Shown here: piece after piece, positions 12,742-13,309 of the stretch | How positions within the stretch are numbered: position 1 is the stretch's first letter | Layout of the letters: each line of letters starts with the position of its first letter | Assembly (NCBI GenBank): GCA_028877195.1 | Contig: JAPPIL010000013.1 | Span: 1-13,309 of the forward strand | DNA from: Pseudomonadota bacterium | GTDB taxonomy: Bacteria; Bdellovibrionota_B; Oligoflexia; Oligoflexales; JAPPIL01 | Length of the DNA: 13,309 bases | Direction of reading: 5' to 3' | The notes under the pieces: generated by a model | Told to the model about the DNA's origin: nothing | The model's database searches: none | The model's input: only the letters and a program-made list of their open reading frames with translations | Translations under genes and position numbers: made by a program

Positions 12742-13309
12742 TTACTCGCTACTAGGCACATCAAACAGCTCACGCAGAAAATCCCAAAGCAGAAGCGAAG
12801 AATGAGCATCAGCTTGCTTGTTATAGACGGTGCCGAGTTTTGGATCATTAGCATCAGGATTGGTGAAGGCGTGCAGTGCTTGGCTATAGATATGCATGCG
12901 CCAATCACAGCCGAGTTTTGCTAGTTCGGCTCGACATTGTTGAAGATCATCAAATGCAACCATCGGGTCTTTGTCGCCATGTAAAATCAAAACCTTGCTC
13001 TTTGAAGGGGCATTGTTCTTTTGTTGCGAACTTGGTTTCAAGATGCCATGAAAACTAGCTACTCCAGCCAAAGCTAGCCCACTGCGCACCATATCAAGAA
13101 CGCATAAACCACCGAAGCAATAACCAATCGCTGCGATATTACTCGCTTCTACTTGTGGTTGTTGCTTGAGTGTCTCATAAGCAACGGTCAGACGTTCCTG
13201 TAAGTGATTGCGATCTTCCATGAATGGAGTCATAAGCCGAGTGTTTTCTTCAACACTACTGCCAAGCACCCCTTTGCCATAAACATCAAGCGCAAACCCA
13301 ACATAACCC
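12742..13309 (-). CDS. dienelactone hydrolase family protein (N-terminus beyond window edge)
   Basis: An alpha/beta hydrolase of the dienelactone hydrolase type. The frame stays open to the right edge, and the first visible residues (GYVGFALDVYGKG) match the strand that precedes the first motif of the family, so the start lies outside the window. The internal GTG at 13267-13269 is not the start. Counting visible residues only, the triad is Cys64 in AIGYCFGG, Asp114 in LHGDKDPMV and His146 in LHAFTNPDA, with spacings as expected for a Cys-Asp-His dienelactone hydrolase. The substrate is unknown, since most bacterial members are not involved in chloroaromatic breakdown. The protein ends FDVPSSE with a TAA. 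The tRNA follows 46 bp downstream on the same strand. Confidence 0.92.
   Translation of the reverse strand, partial: GYVGFALDVYGKGVLGSSVEENTRLMTPFMEDRNHLQERLTVAYETLKQQPQVEASNIAAIGYCFGGLCVLDMVRSGLALAGVASFHGILKPSSQQKNNAPSKSKVLILHGDKDPMVAFDDLQQCRAELAKLGCDWRMHIYSQALHAFTNPDANDPKLGTVYNKQADAHSSLLLWDFLRELFDVPSSE

Overview
The window looks like a stretch of a Gram-negative, probably proteobacterial, chromosome of intermediate GC. The support is an AapJ/BztA-type polar amino-acid binding protein, Sec signal peptides, a lipoprotein, and a bacterial tRNA-Val(GAC). I cannot place it more finely. Genes lie close together and alternate strands often. A notable share of the products carry N-terminal export signals, including two enzymes whose families are normally cytosolic. 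There is no phage, CRISPR or complete transposon.

Layout. 1-206 has no supported gene but holds direct and inverted repeats built on a CTTTGTTG motif that look like insertion-sequence ends. On the minus strand, 207-704 is an unrecognised membrane-anchored ORF whose GTG start overlaps the TAG stop of an exported S8 protease (704-2752). Upstream of that lies a class I/II PLP aminotransferase (2822-4057) with a possible leaderless promoter. The divergent plus-strand gene at 4145-4603 encodes a small exported protein made almost entirely of 11-residue repeats. 4626-5639 (minus) is the amino-acid binding protein, with a clear promoter. Divergent from it are an acyl-CoA thioesterase (5770-6306) and, 21 bp downstream, the most unusual gene: an aminotransferase-fold domain fused to a radical SAM domain, behind a signal-peptide-like N-terminus (6328-8760). 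An exported two-part protein of unknown function follows (8856-9494). Convergent with it is nicotinate phosphoribosyltransferase (9503-11008), again with a signal-like extension. Then come an unknown lipoprotein (11300-12247), a 374-bp non-coding stretch with nested stem-loops and a 56-bp tandem repeat (12248-12621), tRNA-Val(GAC) on the minus strand (12622-12695), and a dienelactone-hydrolase family gene that runs off the right edge (12742-13309).

How the genes may work together. An exported protease, an amino-acid binding protein and an aminotransferase suggest peptide and amino-acid scavenging, but they are separate transcription units and the link is inference. The most interesting part is 5770-11008. 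The aminotransferase-like half of the fusion keeps the PLP lysine and aspartate but seems to have lost the arginine that binds substrate carboxylate in class I aminotransferases. The radical SAM half has an intact CX3CX2C motif. Both this protein and the neighbouring NAPRTase begin with export-like sequences. The chemistry and the cell compartment of the fusion are unknown and are the best candidates for something undescribed here.
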